From Maricaulis maris MCS10 (GTDB lineage Bacteria; Pseudomonadota; Alphaproteobacteria; Caulobacterales; Maricaulaceae): a stretch of DNA of 64,000 nt. Below the pieces are notes generated by a model. The model made no database searches. It was not told the origin of the DNA and was given only the letters and a program-made list of their open reading frames with translations. The DNA lies in NCBI RefSeq assembly GCF_000014745.1, contig NC_008347.1, positions 2,062,001 through 2,126,000 of the forward strand, written 5' to 3'. This document shows positions 17,945 to 27,119 of this stretch, piece by piece. Position 1 is the stretch's first letter. Every line of letters starts with the position of its first letter. The position numbers were made by a program, and so were the translations under genes.

Positions 17945-18595
17945 TTACAAAGCGCGCGCCTCGCCCTTTACCAGCGGCACGAACCGCACATCCATCAGAT
18001 CGGTTTCGGTGATGTCATCGCCATGCCGGGCATAACGCACGAGGACCTGTCGGTTTTCCCGGTCGACCGGGGCCACGGCAATGCCACCATCCTTGAGCTG
18101 TTCGAGAATGACGTCGGGACGTGTTGGCGCGGAGGCTGTCAGGATGATGCGGTCAAATGGTGCCTGTTCGGGCCAGCCCTGGGTGCCATCCCCGATCCGG
18201 GTGACGATATTGGTCAATCGCATCGCTTCGAAGCGAGCCTCGGCCTCACGTGACAGGGTGCGATACCGCTCGACCGAATAGACCCGCCGCGCCAGGCGCG
18301 CCAGGACGGCGGCCTGATAGCCCGAGCCGGTACCGATCTCGAGCACCTTGCAGCGATCATCCAGTTTCAGCGCCTGGGTCATCAGGGCCACGATCAGCGG
18401 CTGCGAGATGGTCTGGCCGCAATCGATCGGCAGGGCCCGGTCATCATAGGCCTGGTCGCCAAAACGCTGCGGCACGAACAGATGGCGTGGCGTGCGTTCC
18501 AGCGCGCCCATGACCTTGGCATCGGTCACACCACCGCCACGCAGGCTCATCACGAGCTGGATCATGCGGGGATCTGGCAATTGCATGCGCGGCAA
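17945..18595 (-). CDS. pcm: protein-L-isoaspartate O-methyltransferase
   Basis: 216 residues. The enzyme methylates isoaspartyl residues of aged proteins using S-adenosylmethionine, starting their repair. Visible motifs are PRHLFVP, DDRALPIDCGQTISQP (substrate loop), VLEIGTGSGYQAAVLA (SAM motif I), and the ILTASAPTRPDVILEQL region (post-motif II) with the usual spacing. It starts 21 bp after surE, in the conserved surE-pcm pair. Confidence 0.95.
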   Translation of the reverse strand: MPRMQLPDPRMIQLVMSLRGGGVTDAKVMGALERTPRHLFVPQRFGDQAYDDRALPIDCGQTISQPLIVALMTQALKLDDRCKVLEIGTGSGYQAAVLARLARRVYSVERYRTLSREAEARFEAMRLTNIVTRIGDGTQGWPEQAPFDRIILTASAPTRPDVILEQLKDGGIAVAPVDRENRQVLVRYARHGDDITETDLMDVRFVPLVKGEARAL

Positions 18596-18616
18596 CCCTC
18601 CGGGCGTGGCCTTGAA

Positions 18617-19411
18617 TCAGGACTTGGGCGGCACGCCGCCAAGCATGCGCTTCAGATTGCCCAGCGTCTCGCCATGGGTGAGGTCCATGTGCAGCGGCGT
18701 GACCGAAATCTTGCCGTCATAGATCGCGCGCAGATCGACCCCGTCCGGCGGATTGGACAACAGGCCCTTGAAGGCCAGCCAGTAATAATCCATCCCGCGC
18801 GGATCGACCCGGTGTTCAGCATGCAGGATATGCTGGTCACGGCGACCCTGGCGGGTGACCTCGACCTCTTCGACATCGCCTGGCTTGCGGTCCGGGAAGT
18901 TGATGTTGATGAGCACATCGTCCGGCCATTTCAGATCGAACAGGCGACGCAGGATCGGCGCGCCATACATCTCTGCCGTTTCCCACTGGATCGGGTCGTC
19001 CTTGCCAAAGCCATAGGCCTGCGACAGCGCCACCGACGGAATGCCCAGCTGCATGCCCTGCATGGCGCCGGCCACCGTGCCGGAAAAAGTCACATCCTCG
19101 GCAATGTTCTGGCCGCGATTGACGCCGGACAGGACGAGGTCGGGCTGCTTGCCCGGGATCAGGTCCTGGATGCCCATCAGCACACAATCGGTCGGCGTGC
19201 CCGACACCGACATGCGGCGCTCGTCAAAACGGCGCACCCGCAACGGATCATGCAGCGACAGCGACCGCCCGGCCCCGGACTGCTCCTCGGCCGGCGCCAC
19301 GATCCAGACATCGTCGGACAACTGGCGCGCGATCTTCTCGAGCACTTTGAGCCCATGGGCTCGAATGCCGTCATCATTGGTCAGGAGGATGCGGGGGTTT
19401 TCAGGGATCAT
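18617..19411 (-). CDS. surE: 5'/3'-nucleotidase SurE
   Basis: 264 residues from ATG at 19411 ([20 protein letters not shown]). The frame is open to 19510, but the conserved N-terminal ILLTNDDG motif must lie near the start, so the longer form is rejected. NDD binds the catalytic metal; [19 protein letters not shown] is the second signature. SurE dephosphorylates nucleoside monophosphates in the cytoplasm. It leads the surE-pcm unit. In related genomes serS normally lies just upstream; here the giant RTX gene intervenes. Confidence 0.96.
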
Positions 19412-19573
19412 GATCAACCGGTCGATTGCTGGCTTTTGCTTCGGCCTGCTTTCTAAACCAATTCTGCCCGCCCGCCAGTCCCCGAACGCGGTCCGGTCCG
19501 GCCCGGGCATGCATCAGGCGGCCCTTGGGCAGGACCGCCTGAGCATTCGACAGACATGTTGATACAACGGCGC

Positions 19574-22500
19574 CTACCAGCCTTCGGGCACTTCTGGCAG
19601 GGGCATGGTCAAAGCCGCATCATCTTGAGGCAGGCCGAACGCATCCAGACCGGGCAAGTCGAATGCATCTGCCTGACCAAGCGCGGGCTGCACGCTGTCG
19701 ACTTCCATTGCAGTGTCATCGGCTTCCGTGAGGCTGGCGAACTGCACCGCCCCCCGGAAATTGGTGACGTCGAACACCCGTTCAAAGGCGAAATCCGCCA
19801 CATCTGCCGCTGTGATGACGGTCAGCGCGTCTTCGTGTGACAGGGTGACCAGTCCGTCGGTCGACCCGGCGTCCCCATCCGTCAGCGTGTCGGCGACCGG
19901 GACCTTGGCGACATCGATCACCTCGCCCTTCGAGAAGACCCGAGCCTCCATGGCCGCGCCCTCGTCGCGGCCTTCGACCTCAATTACGGCAATTGCCGCC
20001 GTACGCGGGCCGCTGACCTCGACAGAGAAGCTATCGAGCGTCGACGTGCCGGTCTGGTTGTCGGTGAAATTGAGGCCGTCAAAGGTGAAGCTGACCTGGC
20101 GCGGACCGTCGACGGTTTCGATCGTGCCTGTCCAGCTGATCATGGCGTCGCTGATTGTGTCGGCAAAGTTCAGCCACACCCCGTCTTCATACAATGTGCC
20201 CGAATAGCCGGAAATCTCGAATCCGGCCGGATCAATCACGCTGGCCACGCCATCGACATAAGCGGTGGCAGCAATGACATAATCGGCATTGTTGCCATTG
20301 AAATGGAAAACGACGCCATTGGCCGGAACGGCGAAGGGCTCGGCCGAATTGCCGCTGCCGCGAGCCTCCTGGACGGTCTGGCCACTGTCCAGATCAACCA
20401 CGAACCAACGCCCGGCATTGCCGATCGTCGGAATACTGTCCGCCCCGCCCGTGATGACCGTGTCGGCATGGCCAATACCATAACTCACCGTCAGTGTTTC
20501 CAACTCACCGGCATCAAGATCACCGAACTGGGCGGGATCGATAACCATCTCACCGGTCAGCGCATCAACGGAAAAATCGACCGTGCGACCGGACGCCGTC
20601 GTGACGACGACACCGGTAACCGCCATGTCATCACCTTCCGGATCGCTGGCATTGGCGAACAGATCGACCAGCAATGGCGCTGCGTCTTCGTGCGTCGCCA
20701 CAGCAATGTCCGCGCTCACCATCGGCAGATCATTCTGCCCCGTGATGGTGATGGTGACCGGGGCAGTCACGCTGTCATGCCCGTCGGAGATTTCGACCTC
20801 ATAGGTCAGCGTGACGTTCTCACCCGTCGACAGGTAGGCGAAGAGTGTGGAGTCCGACGCGAAAGACCAGTCGACCGACGCGTCCGGGCGGGAGCCGTCA
20901 AAACTCAGCAGGCCCAGGACATCGGCTTCAGTCAGCCCACCGACATCGCCGGCAAGGCTGACGCTGAGCGTGGCCCCCGTGTGCTCGTCGCTGGCATCCG
21001 GATCCCAGATCCCGATCACGCCACTCGCTTCAAGCTGCCCAGCGTTGCCAGTGTCGGCAGTCGCGTCCAGCGAGGAGTTCCACGGCTCGAAATAGGGCGC
21101 ATCATTCTGCCCGATGATCGTGAAATTGAATTCGCGCGGCAGCACCCCGCCATCACTGTCTTCGAGGTTGAAGCTGATGGTCAGCGTTTCGGTTTCGCCC
21201 TCGGCCAGGTCTTCATACTGGCCATAGGGGAAGGAGACCGTACCGGCCTCATAGTCCACATTGGCCACGACAACGCGGTCGGGATTGTCGGTATGGGCCG
21301 TGACATCGGTGACGACCACCGTGTCGCTGTCGACGTCCTGGACGCTGGCGAGAAGATTGACCCACAGCGGTTCGCTTTCACCGAACGAGATCGTGAAGTC
21401 GACAAAGCTGGGCAGGTCATTCGACCCTTCAATCGTGATCGAGACCGTCGTCTGGCCACCCTCACGGCCATCGGTCACCTCGACATCATAGGTCAGGGTG
21501 ACGCTCTCGCCTTCCTGCAGGTAGTCGAACAGGCTGCTGTCGGCATTGAAGGTCCAGCCCAGCGCGCCGCCAGAGGCATAGTCGTCCAGGCGCAGCAGGC
21601 CATAAAGGTCATAGATGTTGAAGTCGCCGACCGTGCCCGTCTGGGTGACATTGTTGATAGAGCCGTAGTGCTGATCGCTGGCATCAACATCGTCGAATAC
21701 GATCGAGCCACCGGTCGTCAGGACCGGCGCGTCATTCTCGTCGACCGTGCCTTCGAGTGTGGAGTTCCACGGCTCGATATAAGGAGCGTCGTTCGACCCG
21801 ATCACCGTGAAGTGCATTTCAGCCGGCACGACTCCGCCATCGCCGTCATCAATCGTGTAGCTGATGGTCAGGATCTCGCTCTCGCCCTCGGCGAGGTCCT
21901 CATACTGGCCATAAGGGAAACGCACCGTCCCTTCTGCCAGATTGACATCAAGTGCGACGACCCGGTCCGGATTGTCGGTATAGGCAACCACATCCGAAAT
22001 TGTCACCGCATCGCTGTCGACGTCCTGGACGCCAGACAGAAGGTTGACCCACAGCGACGTGCTTTCATCGATCTGATGGCCGAAGTCGATGAAGGTCGGC
22101 AGATCATTCGTACCTTCGATGGTGATCGACACGGTTGTCTGGCCATCTTCGCGGCCATCGCTGACTGCGACGTCATAGGTCAGGGTGATGCTCTCACCCT
22201 CCTGCAGATAGTCGAACAGGCCGCTATCGGCATTGAAGGTCCAGCCCAGCGCGCCGCCCGAGGCATAGTCGTCCAGGCGCAGCAGGCCAAAAAGGTCGTA
22301 TATGTTGAAGTCACCGACCGTGCCCGTCTGGGTGACATTGTTGATGTAGCCGTAGTGCTGATCGCTGGCATCAACATCATCGAACACAATAGTGCCTCCG
22401 GTCGTCAGGACCGGCGCGTCATTCTCGTCGACCGTGCCTTCGAGTGTGGAGTTCCACGGCTCGATATAGGGCGCATCATTCTGCCCGATCACGGTGAAGT

Positions 22501-25459
22501 TAAGCTCACACGGGACGACGCCGCCATCACCATCATCAACGTTAAAGCGGATGGTCAGGGTCTCTGTCTCGCCCGCGGCCAGGTCTTCATACTGGCCATA
22601 GGGGAAGGTCACCGTGCCATCGGCATAATTGACGTTCGCCACGACCACCCGGTCGGGATTATTCGTCATGGCGACAACATCAGTGACTGTCAGCGTGTCA
22701 CTGTCGACATCCTGGACACTGGCCAGAAGATTGACCCACAGCGGCTCGCTCTCGCCCAGGGAGAATGAGTAGCCGTTGAAGACCGGAAGATCATTCGTAC
22801 CTTCGATGGTGATCGACACGGTTGTCTGGCCACCCTCGCGGCCGTCGCTGACCTCGACATCATAGGTCAGGGTGACGCTCTCACCCTCTTGCAGATAATC
22901 GAACAATCCGCTGTCGGCGTTGAAGGTCCAGCCCAGCGCGCCGCCAGAGGCATAGTCGTCCAGACGCAGGAGGCCGTACAGACTACCCGGATTGAGATTT
23001 CCTGCCTCACCCGACAGAGACACATTGTTGATATAGCCATAGTGCTGGTCACTGGCGTCAACATCGTCGTACACGATCGAACCGGCCGAGAACAGGCTTA
23101 CTGCATCATTCTCATCGACCGTTCCCTCAAGCGAGGAGTTCCATGGTTCGATGTAAGGCGCATCATTCTGCCCGATCACCGTAAAGCTCAGCTCGCGAGC
23201 CACCACACCGCCATCGCCGTCATCCAGGTTGAAGCTGATGGTCAGGATTTCGGTTTCGCCTTCGGCCAGATCTTCATACTGGCCATAGGGGAAGGTCACC
23301 GTACCGTCGACATAGTTGACGTTGGCTGTGACCACTCGGTCCGGATTGTTGGTCGAGGCGACCACATCGGTGACGATCACCGTGTCACTGTCGACGTCCT
23401 GGACGCCGGACAGAAGATTGACCCACAGCGGCTCGCTCTCGCCCAGTGACAGGGTGAAGTCGACGAAGGTCGGCAGGTCGTTCGTGCCTTCAACCACGAA
23501 GGTCGCGGTATTGGTGGTCAGGCCACCATTATTGTCGCCGACCACATAGGTGATGGTCACCGTCTCGGTCTCACCGGCCTGAAGATCGGTGAACTGGTTA
23601 AGGTCGAGCCGCACCGCGTCGTAATTGTTCGGGTCGAGGCCCCAGCTGATCGTCCGGTCCGGATTGGACGAGGCGACTGATTGGATCTCCTCGATGCCGA
23701 TCACGTCATTGGTATCGATATCGCTCGCCGTCGACATCAGATCGACCGAGATAAAGCCGCCATCTTCACTCTGGGTGCCCATGTCGATCGGCACCACGTT
23801 CGGGGCGTCATTCTCGCCAACGATGGTAAAGCTCAGCTCGCGAGCCACCACGCCGCCATCGCCGTCATCCAGGTTGAAGCTGATGGTCAGGATTTCGGTT
23901 TCGCCTTCGGCCAGATCTTCGTACTGGCCATAGGGGAAGGTCACCGTACCGTCGACATAGTTGACGTTGGCTGTGACCACTCGGTCCGGATTGTTGGTCG
24001 AGGCGACCACATCGGTGACGATCACCGTGTCACTGTCGACGTCCTGGACGCCGGACAGAAGATTGACCCACAGCGGCTCGCTCTCGCCCAGTGACAGGGT
24101 GAAGTCGACGAAGGTCGGCAGGTCGTTCGTGCCTTCAACCACGAAGGTCGCGGTATTGGTGGTCAGGCCACCATTATTGTCGCCGACCACATAGGTGATG
24201 GTCACCGTCTCGGTCTCACCGGCCTGAAGATCGGTGAACTGGTTAAGGTCGAGCCGCACCGCGTCGTAATTGTTCGGGTCGAGGCCCCAGCTGATCGTCC
24301 GGTCCGGATTGGACGAGGCGACCGACTGGATCTCCTCGATGCCGATCACGTCGCCATTGGCTGTGGCCAACAGATCGACGGAGATGAAGCCGTCATCCTC
24401 ATTCTGCGCGCCCAGATCGATCGCCGTGATCAGGGGCTCGTCATCGATACCGGTGATCGTGACCGCTATTATTCCGGTCGTCGTGTCCGTGCCGTCCGTG
24501 GCGGTGTAGGTCAGCGTGACCTCGACGCTCTCGCCTTCGGTCAGATGGTCATAGGTAGCGCCCGGCATGAGCGAAACCTCGCCGCTGGCGGCATCAAAGC
24601 TGACCGTCCCGGCGAAATCCCCGGCATCGACCGACAGGAGCGAAATCGCGTCGCCATCAAAGTCAAACGCGCCGTCGAGAACATTGACGATGACCGCAAT
24701 GTCGTTCTCGCTGATCGTGGCCGCCTGGTCTTCGACCATCGGGCCGTTATTGCGCCCGTCCAGATAGACCGTCCCATCGTCGAACTGGATGGCCTCGACA
24801 CCCTCCAGCGTGTCGCGGCCGTCCGCGCCCCGGACTTCCGCCTGATTGCTGTCACCCGTGACCTGTGCATCGCGAACGCTGCCACCATAGACGAGCGTGT
24901 CATGCCCCTGACCACCAATAATGGTGTCCCGACCCGCACCGCCGGACAGGATGTCGTCACCATCGCCGCCGAGCAGTGTGTCTCTGCCGGCACCGCCGGA
25001 CAGGAAGTCGTCACCCGCATCACCGGAGACGCGGTCATTGCCGGCACCACCATCAATGACATCATTGCCGTCGCCGCCGTTCAAGGTGTCCCCGCCGCGG
25101 CCACCGCTGATCTGGTCGTCACCGCTGCCACCGAGGACAAAATCTCTGCCGCGCCCGCCGGAAATCACATCATTTCCGCTGCCGCCGGACAGGAAGTCAT
25201 TGCCCGCATCGCCGCTGATATCGTCATCGCCGGCCCCGCCAAGGACGAAATCATGGCCGCCACCGCCCGAGATGACATCATCGCCGCCCAGTCCGAGGAT
25301 CAGATCATTGCCGCCGCGCCCGTCAATGATGTCGTCGCGACCGGTACCGAACAGGAGGTCACCGCGCCCGGAGCCATCAATGTCGATGCCCGGATTGGCC
25401 GGCGCCGCGGCGTTGGCTGCCGACTGTCGTGCCTGGTTGTTTGATTTTTTCGTCGCCAT
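19574..25459 (-). CDS. giant modular repeat protein: N-terminal RTX nonapeptides plus alternating VCBS/cadherin-like domains
   Basis: About 1961 residues; ATG at 25459 and 25465 are both possible. Order: a basic low-complexity leader (MATKKSNNQARQSAANAA), 18 consecutive GGxGxDxUx calcium-binding nonapeptides (residues about 31-192), a linker domain, then Ig-like modules marked by NDAP or NDLP joints, running C-B-C-B-A-B-A-B-A-B-A-B-like. A unique acidic C-terminal region ends LPEVPEGW. There is no Sec signal peptide; RTX proteins normally use type I secretion, but no transporter genes are in the window. RTX is usually C-terminal, so the inverted layout is odd. Likely a surface or secreted adhesin/matrix protein (inference). 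Repeats are almost identical at DNA level, implying recent duplication. It is acidic and poor in cysteine. It is inserted between surE and serS. Confidence 0.88.
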   Translation of the reverse strand: MATKKSNNQARQSAANAAAPANPGIDIDGSGRGDLLFGTGRDDIIDGRGGNDLILGLGGDDVISGGGGHDFVLGGAGDDDISGDAGNDFLSGGSGNDVISGGRGRDFVLGGSGDDQISGGRGGDTLNGGDGNDVIDGGAGNDRVSGDAGDDFLSGGAGRDTLLGGDGDDILSGGAGRDTIIGGQGHDTLVYGGSVRDAQVTGDSNQAEVRGADGRDTLEGVEAIQFDDGTVYLDGRNNGPMVEDQAATISENDIAVIVNVLDGAFDFDGDAISLLSVDAGDFAGTVSFDAASGEVSLMPGATYDHLTEGESVEVTLTYTATDGTDTTTGIIAVTITGIDDEPLITAIDLGAQNEDDGFISVDLLATANGDVIGIEEIQSVASSNPDRTISWGLDPNNYDAVRLDLNQFTDLQAGETETVTITYVVGDNNGGLTTNTATFVVEGTNDLPTFVDFTLSLGESEPLWVNLLSGVQDVDSDTVIVTDVVASTNNPDRVVTANVNYVDGTVTFPYGQYEDLAEGETEILTISFNLDDGDGGVVARELSFTIVGENDAPNVVPIDMGTQSEDGGFISVDLMSTASDIDTNDVIGIEEIQSVASSNPDRTISWGLDPNNYDAVRLDLNQFTDLQAGETETVTITYVVGDNNGGLTTNTATFVVEGTNDLPTFVDFTLSLGESEPLWVNLLSGVQDVDSDTVIVTDVVASTNNPDRVVTANVNYVDGTVTFPYGQYEDLAEGETEILTISFNLDDGDGGVVARELSFTVIGQNDAPYIEPWNSSLEGTVDENDAVSLFSAGSIVYDDVDASDQHYGYINNVSLSGEAGNLNPGSLYGLLRLDDYASGGALGWTFNADSGLFDYLQEGESVTLTYDVEVSDGREGGQTTVSITIEGTNDLPVFNGYSFSLGESEPLWVNLLASVQDVDSDTLTVTDVVAMTNNPDRVVVANVNYADGTVTFPYGQYEDLAAGETETLTIRFNVDDGDGGVVPCELNFTVIGQNDAPYIEPWNSTLEGTVDENDAPVLTTGGTIVFDDVDASDQHYGYINNVTQTGTVGDFNIYDLFGLLRLDDYASGGALGWTFNADSGLFDYLQEGESITLTYDVAVSDGREDGQTTVSITIEGTNDLPTFIDFGHQIDESTSLWVNLLSGVQDVDSDAVTISDVVAYTDNPDRVVALDVNLAEGTVRFPYGQYEDLAEGESEILTISYTIDDGDGGVVPAEMHFTVIGSNDAPYIEPWNSTLEGTVDENDAPVLTTGGSIVFDDVDASDQHYGSINNVTQTGTVGDFNIYDLYGLLRLDDYASGGALGWTFNADSSLFDYLQEGESVTLTYDVEVTDGREGGQTTVSITIEGSNDLPSFVDFTISFGESEPLWVNLLASVQDVDSDTVVVTDVTAHTDNPDRVVVANVDYEAGTVSFPYGQYEDLAEGETETLTISFNLEDSDGGVLPREFNFTIIGQNDAPYFEPWNSSLDATADTGNAGQLEASGVIGIWDPDASDEHTGATLSVSLAGDVGGLTEADVLGLLSFDGSRPDASVDWSFASDSTLFAYLSTGENVTLTYEVEISDGHDSVTAPVTITITGQNDLPMVSADIAVATHEDAAPLLVDLFANASDPEGDDMAVTGVVVTTASGRTVDFSVDALTGEMVIDPAQFGDLDAGELETLTVSYGIGHADTVITGGADSIPTIGNAGRWFVVDLDSGQTVQEARGSGNSAEPFAVPANGVVFHFNGNNADYVIAATAYVDGVASVIDPAGFEISGYSGTLYEDGVWLNFADTISDAMISWTGTIETVDGPRQVSFTFDGLNFTDNQTGTSTLDSFSVEVSGPRTAAIAVIEVEGRDEGAAMEARVFSKGEVIDVAKVPVADTLTDGDAGSTDGLVTLSHEDALTVITAADVADFAFERVFDVTNFRGAVQFASLTEADDTAMEVDSVQPALGQADAFDLPGLDAFGLPQDDAALTMPLPEVPEGW
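21100..23170. repeat. three copies of a 687-bp (229-residue) A-B module pair
   Basis: Markers such as the sequence encoding DVDASDQHYG recur at about 21662, 22349 and 23036, exactly 687 bp apart. Each unit encodes an A module (NDAPYIEPWNS...) and a B module (NDLP...LWVNLL...). Copies at 21.5-21.8 kb and 22.2-22.5 kb are the most alike; a fourth A copy at about 21.0 kb is diverged. Confidence 0.8.
23181..23707. repeat. near-identical direct repeat, copy 1 (645-bp offset)
   Basis: A stretch of about 527 bp within the giant gene that recurs at 23826-24352 with a constant 645-bp offset and only scattered single-base differences that I could see. It encodes parts of the C and B modules (residues about 587-762). 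Confidence 0.85.
23826..24352. repeat. near-identical direct repeat, copy 2 (645-bp offset)
   Basis: Second copy of the 527-bp repeat (residues about 372-547). Both ends of the similarity are sharp: it begins at GTAAAGCTCAGCTCGCGAG and ends at GCCGATCACGTC, after which the copies diverge. Confidence 0.85.
24890..25375 (-). repeat. RTX calcium-binding repeat tract (18 nonapeptides)
   Basis: Eighteen tandem nine-residue units of the GGxGxDxUx type, for example GGAGNDRVS, GDAGDDFLS and GGDGDDILS, with no interruption. The count was made by hand from the translation; each unit corresponds to 27 bp. This should fold as a calcium-loaded parallel beta-roll. Confidence 0.9.
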
Positions 25460-25492
25460 GATCATCCGTCGCCTGGGCGACGCCCCCGATTG

Positions 25493-25507
25493 TTAACGAT
25501 GCGCTAA
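25493..25507 (-). promoter_or_regulatory. possible CtrA box upstream of the giant RTX gene
   Basis: On the minus strand the site reads TTAG-CGCATCG-TTAAC, one mismatch from TTAA-N7-TTAAC, ending about 28-34 bp before the two candidate start codons. If it lies at the -35 position the transcript would be nearly leaderless; if the promoter is further upstream it would act as a repressor site. Confidence 0.4.
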
Positions 25508-25642
25508 CGCAAAATTATCGGCGAACGGTCGGGGAAAGGGGCAGCGACAACAATCGCCCATATGGGTGGTTCGGGGTCCAAAGCTCGGCCGAAGGGCTGC
25601 GAGAGATTGAGATACCTGATTATAATCAATTTATTACGAGAA

Positions 25643-25664
25643 TGTCCGAAATAAAATTCGGACA
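25643..25664. other. 8-bp inverted repeat (hairpin) in the RTX leader region
   Basis: Arms TGTCCGAA and TTCGGACA with an ATAAAA loop, about 180 bp upstream of the RTX start. It could be an operator or an RNA hairpin; nothing further supports a specific role. Confidence 0.35.
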
Positions 25665-25738
25665 AAGTCCGTCGAAGCGACGCCGACGACCCTCCTGTCG
25701 GGAGAGCTGCGCGAACCACCAGATTGCAAGGCGGGAAA

Positions 25739-25763
25739 TTGGAGTGGCGCATCGCCACTCCAA
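25739..25763 (-). terminator. serS terminator hairpin
   Basis: Perfect 11-base arms (TTGGAGTGGCG / CGCCACTCCAA) with a three-base loop, nine bases beyond the serS stop. A short AATTT follows on the minus strand. Confidence 0.65.
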
Positions 25764-25771
25764 GGTCAGGC

Positions 25772-27049
25772 TCAGCCTTCGATACGCTCAACACCGCCCA
25801 TATAGGGACGCAGCGCGGCGGGGATGGTGATCGACCCGTCCTCATTCTGGTGGTTTTCCAGCACGGCAACGAGGGCGCGGCCGACGGCGACGCCTGAACC
25901 GTTGAGCGTGTGCAGGAAGGCGGGACGTTTTTCGCCCTCCTTGCGGAAACGGGCATCCATCCGGCGGGCCTGGAAATCGCCGCAGGTCGAGCAGGACGAG
26001 ATCTCGCGATAGCAATCCTGGCTGGGCATCCAGACTTCCAGGTCATAGGTGCGGCGGGCGGCAAAACCCATATCACCGGTGCACAGCTTCATGACGCGGT
26101 AGGGCAATTCCAGCAACTGCAGCACCTTTTCGGCGCAACCGGTCATGCGCTCCAGCTCGGCATCGCTCTCGTCCGGCGTGACGATGGAGACCATTTCCAC
26201 CTTCTGGAACTGGTGCAGGCGGATCATGCCGCGCGTGTCGCGACCGGCCGAGCCGGCTTCCGAACGGAAGCACGGTGTATAGGCCGTCATGCGCATCGGC
26301 AGGTCGGCCTCGGCGTGGATGGTCTCGCGGGCCAGATTGGTCAGCGGGACTTCAGCCGTGGGGATCAGCCAGTGATCATCCGTGGTGCGGAACAGGTCTT
26401 CGGCGAATTTCGGCAATTGGCCGGTTCCGAACACCGCCTCATCGCGCACCATGTAGGGCGGACTGACCTCTTCATAGCCGTGCTCGGTGGTGTGCAGATC
26501 CAGCATGAATTGCGCCAGCGCGCGCTCCAGACGAGCCAGCCCGCCACGCAGGGCGACAAAGCGCGAGCCCGAAATCTCGGCCGCTTTCTTGAAGTCCATC
26601 TGACCGAGGCTTTCACCCAGATCAACATGATCGCGCGGCGTGAACGCCATCGTCCGCGGCTCGCCCCAGCGGCGCTCTTCGACATTGTCGGCCTCGTCAG
26701 CCCCTTGCGGCACATCCGCATGCGGCAGGTTCGGCAGCGCTGCGAGGTGCTGGTTCAGAACCTCGTCGAAATGACGCGCCTGCTGACCGGACTCCTCGAG
26801 CACAGCCTTCAGGCGGTCGACTTCGCTGCGCAGGCGGTTGAACTCGGCCTCGTCGCCGCTGGCCTTGGCCTTGCCGATCTGTTTGGACAGCGCATTGCGC
26901 TCGGTCTCGGCATCCTGCTGCTTGCCCAGCGCTTCGCGGCGGGAGGCATCAAGCTCGATCAGGGTCGCGGATTGGGCCGGCAGTCCACGCATGGCGAGGC
27001 CAGCGTCGAATGCGTCGGGATTGTCGCGGATGAGCTTGATGTCATGCAT
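25772..27049 (-). CDS. serS: seryl-tRNA synthetase
   Basis: 425 residues from ATG at 27049 ([19 protein letters not shown]), the conserved start; the longer frame to 27286 runs into tatC and is rejected. The N-terminal coiled-coil arm (residues about 30-100) binds the long variable arm of tRNA-Ser. Class II motif 2 is visible at [16 protein letters not shown] and motif 3 at [18 protein letters not shown]. It charges tRNA-Ser and, where present, tRNA-Sec with serine. It lies 70 bp behind tatC in the long minus-strand series. Confidence 0.97.
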   Translation of the reverse strand: MHDIKLIRDNPDAFDAGLAMRGLPAQSATLIELDASRREALGKQQDAETERNALSKQIGKAKASGDEAEFNRLRSEVDRLKAVLEESGQQARHFDEVLNQHLAALPNLPHADVPQGADEADNVEERRWGEPRTMAFTPRDHVDLGESLGQMDFKKAAEISGSRFVALRGGLARLERALAQFMLDLHTTEHGYEEVSPPYMVRDEAVFGTGQLPKFAEDLFRTTDDHWLIPTAEVPLTNLARETIHAEADLPMRMTAYTPCFRSEAGSAGRDTRGMIRLHQFQKVEMVSIVTPDESDAELERMTGCAEKVLQLLELPYRVMKLCTGDMGFAARRTYDLEVWMPSQDCYREISSCSTCGDFQARRMDARFRKEGEKRPAFLHTLNGSGVAVGRALVAVLENHQNEDGSITIPAALRPYMGGVERIEG

Positions 27050-27119
27050 GGGTCTGATCCGGTTGCAATGAAATAACGAGGCCGGGCTATAGCCCTGCCC
27101 GCGCGCGCCGTAAACCGGA

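Larger units (their letters stand above)
25466..25771. other. 306-bp AT-richer intergenic region between the RTX gene and serS
   Basis: There is no plausible gene here. It holds the serS terminator hairpin (25739-25763), a second hairpin (25643-25664), a 10-bp palindrome GATTATAATC (25618-25627) that contains TATAAT on both strands, and a CtrA-like box (25493-25507). The AT-rich patch at about 25.61-25.66 kb is the most likely promoter area for the RTX gene. Confidence 0.6.

Noticed and set aside
19440-19573. Gap upstream of surE examined for a tRNA-Ser or other RNA gene
   Set aside because: No cloverleaf arms or T-loop GGTTCGA-type sequence could be found.
20303-22768. 821-residue plus-strand frame opposite the giant repeat gene
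   Set aside because: It is periodic only because the sense gene is; its text (DRHDD, GEGHR, IVVQAQQA) has no known domain.
24890-25375. Regular short repeats that could be mistaken for a CRISPR array
   Set aside because: The 27-bp period encodes RTX nonapeptides in a single open frame; the repeats are degenerate and there are no spacers or cas genes.
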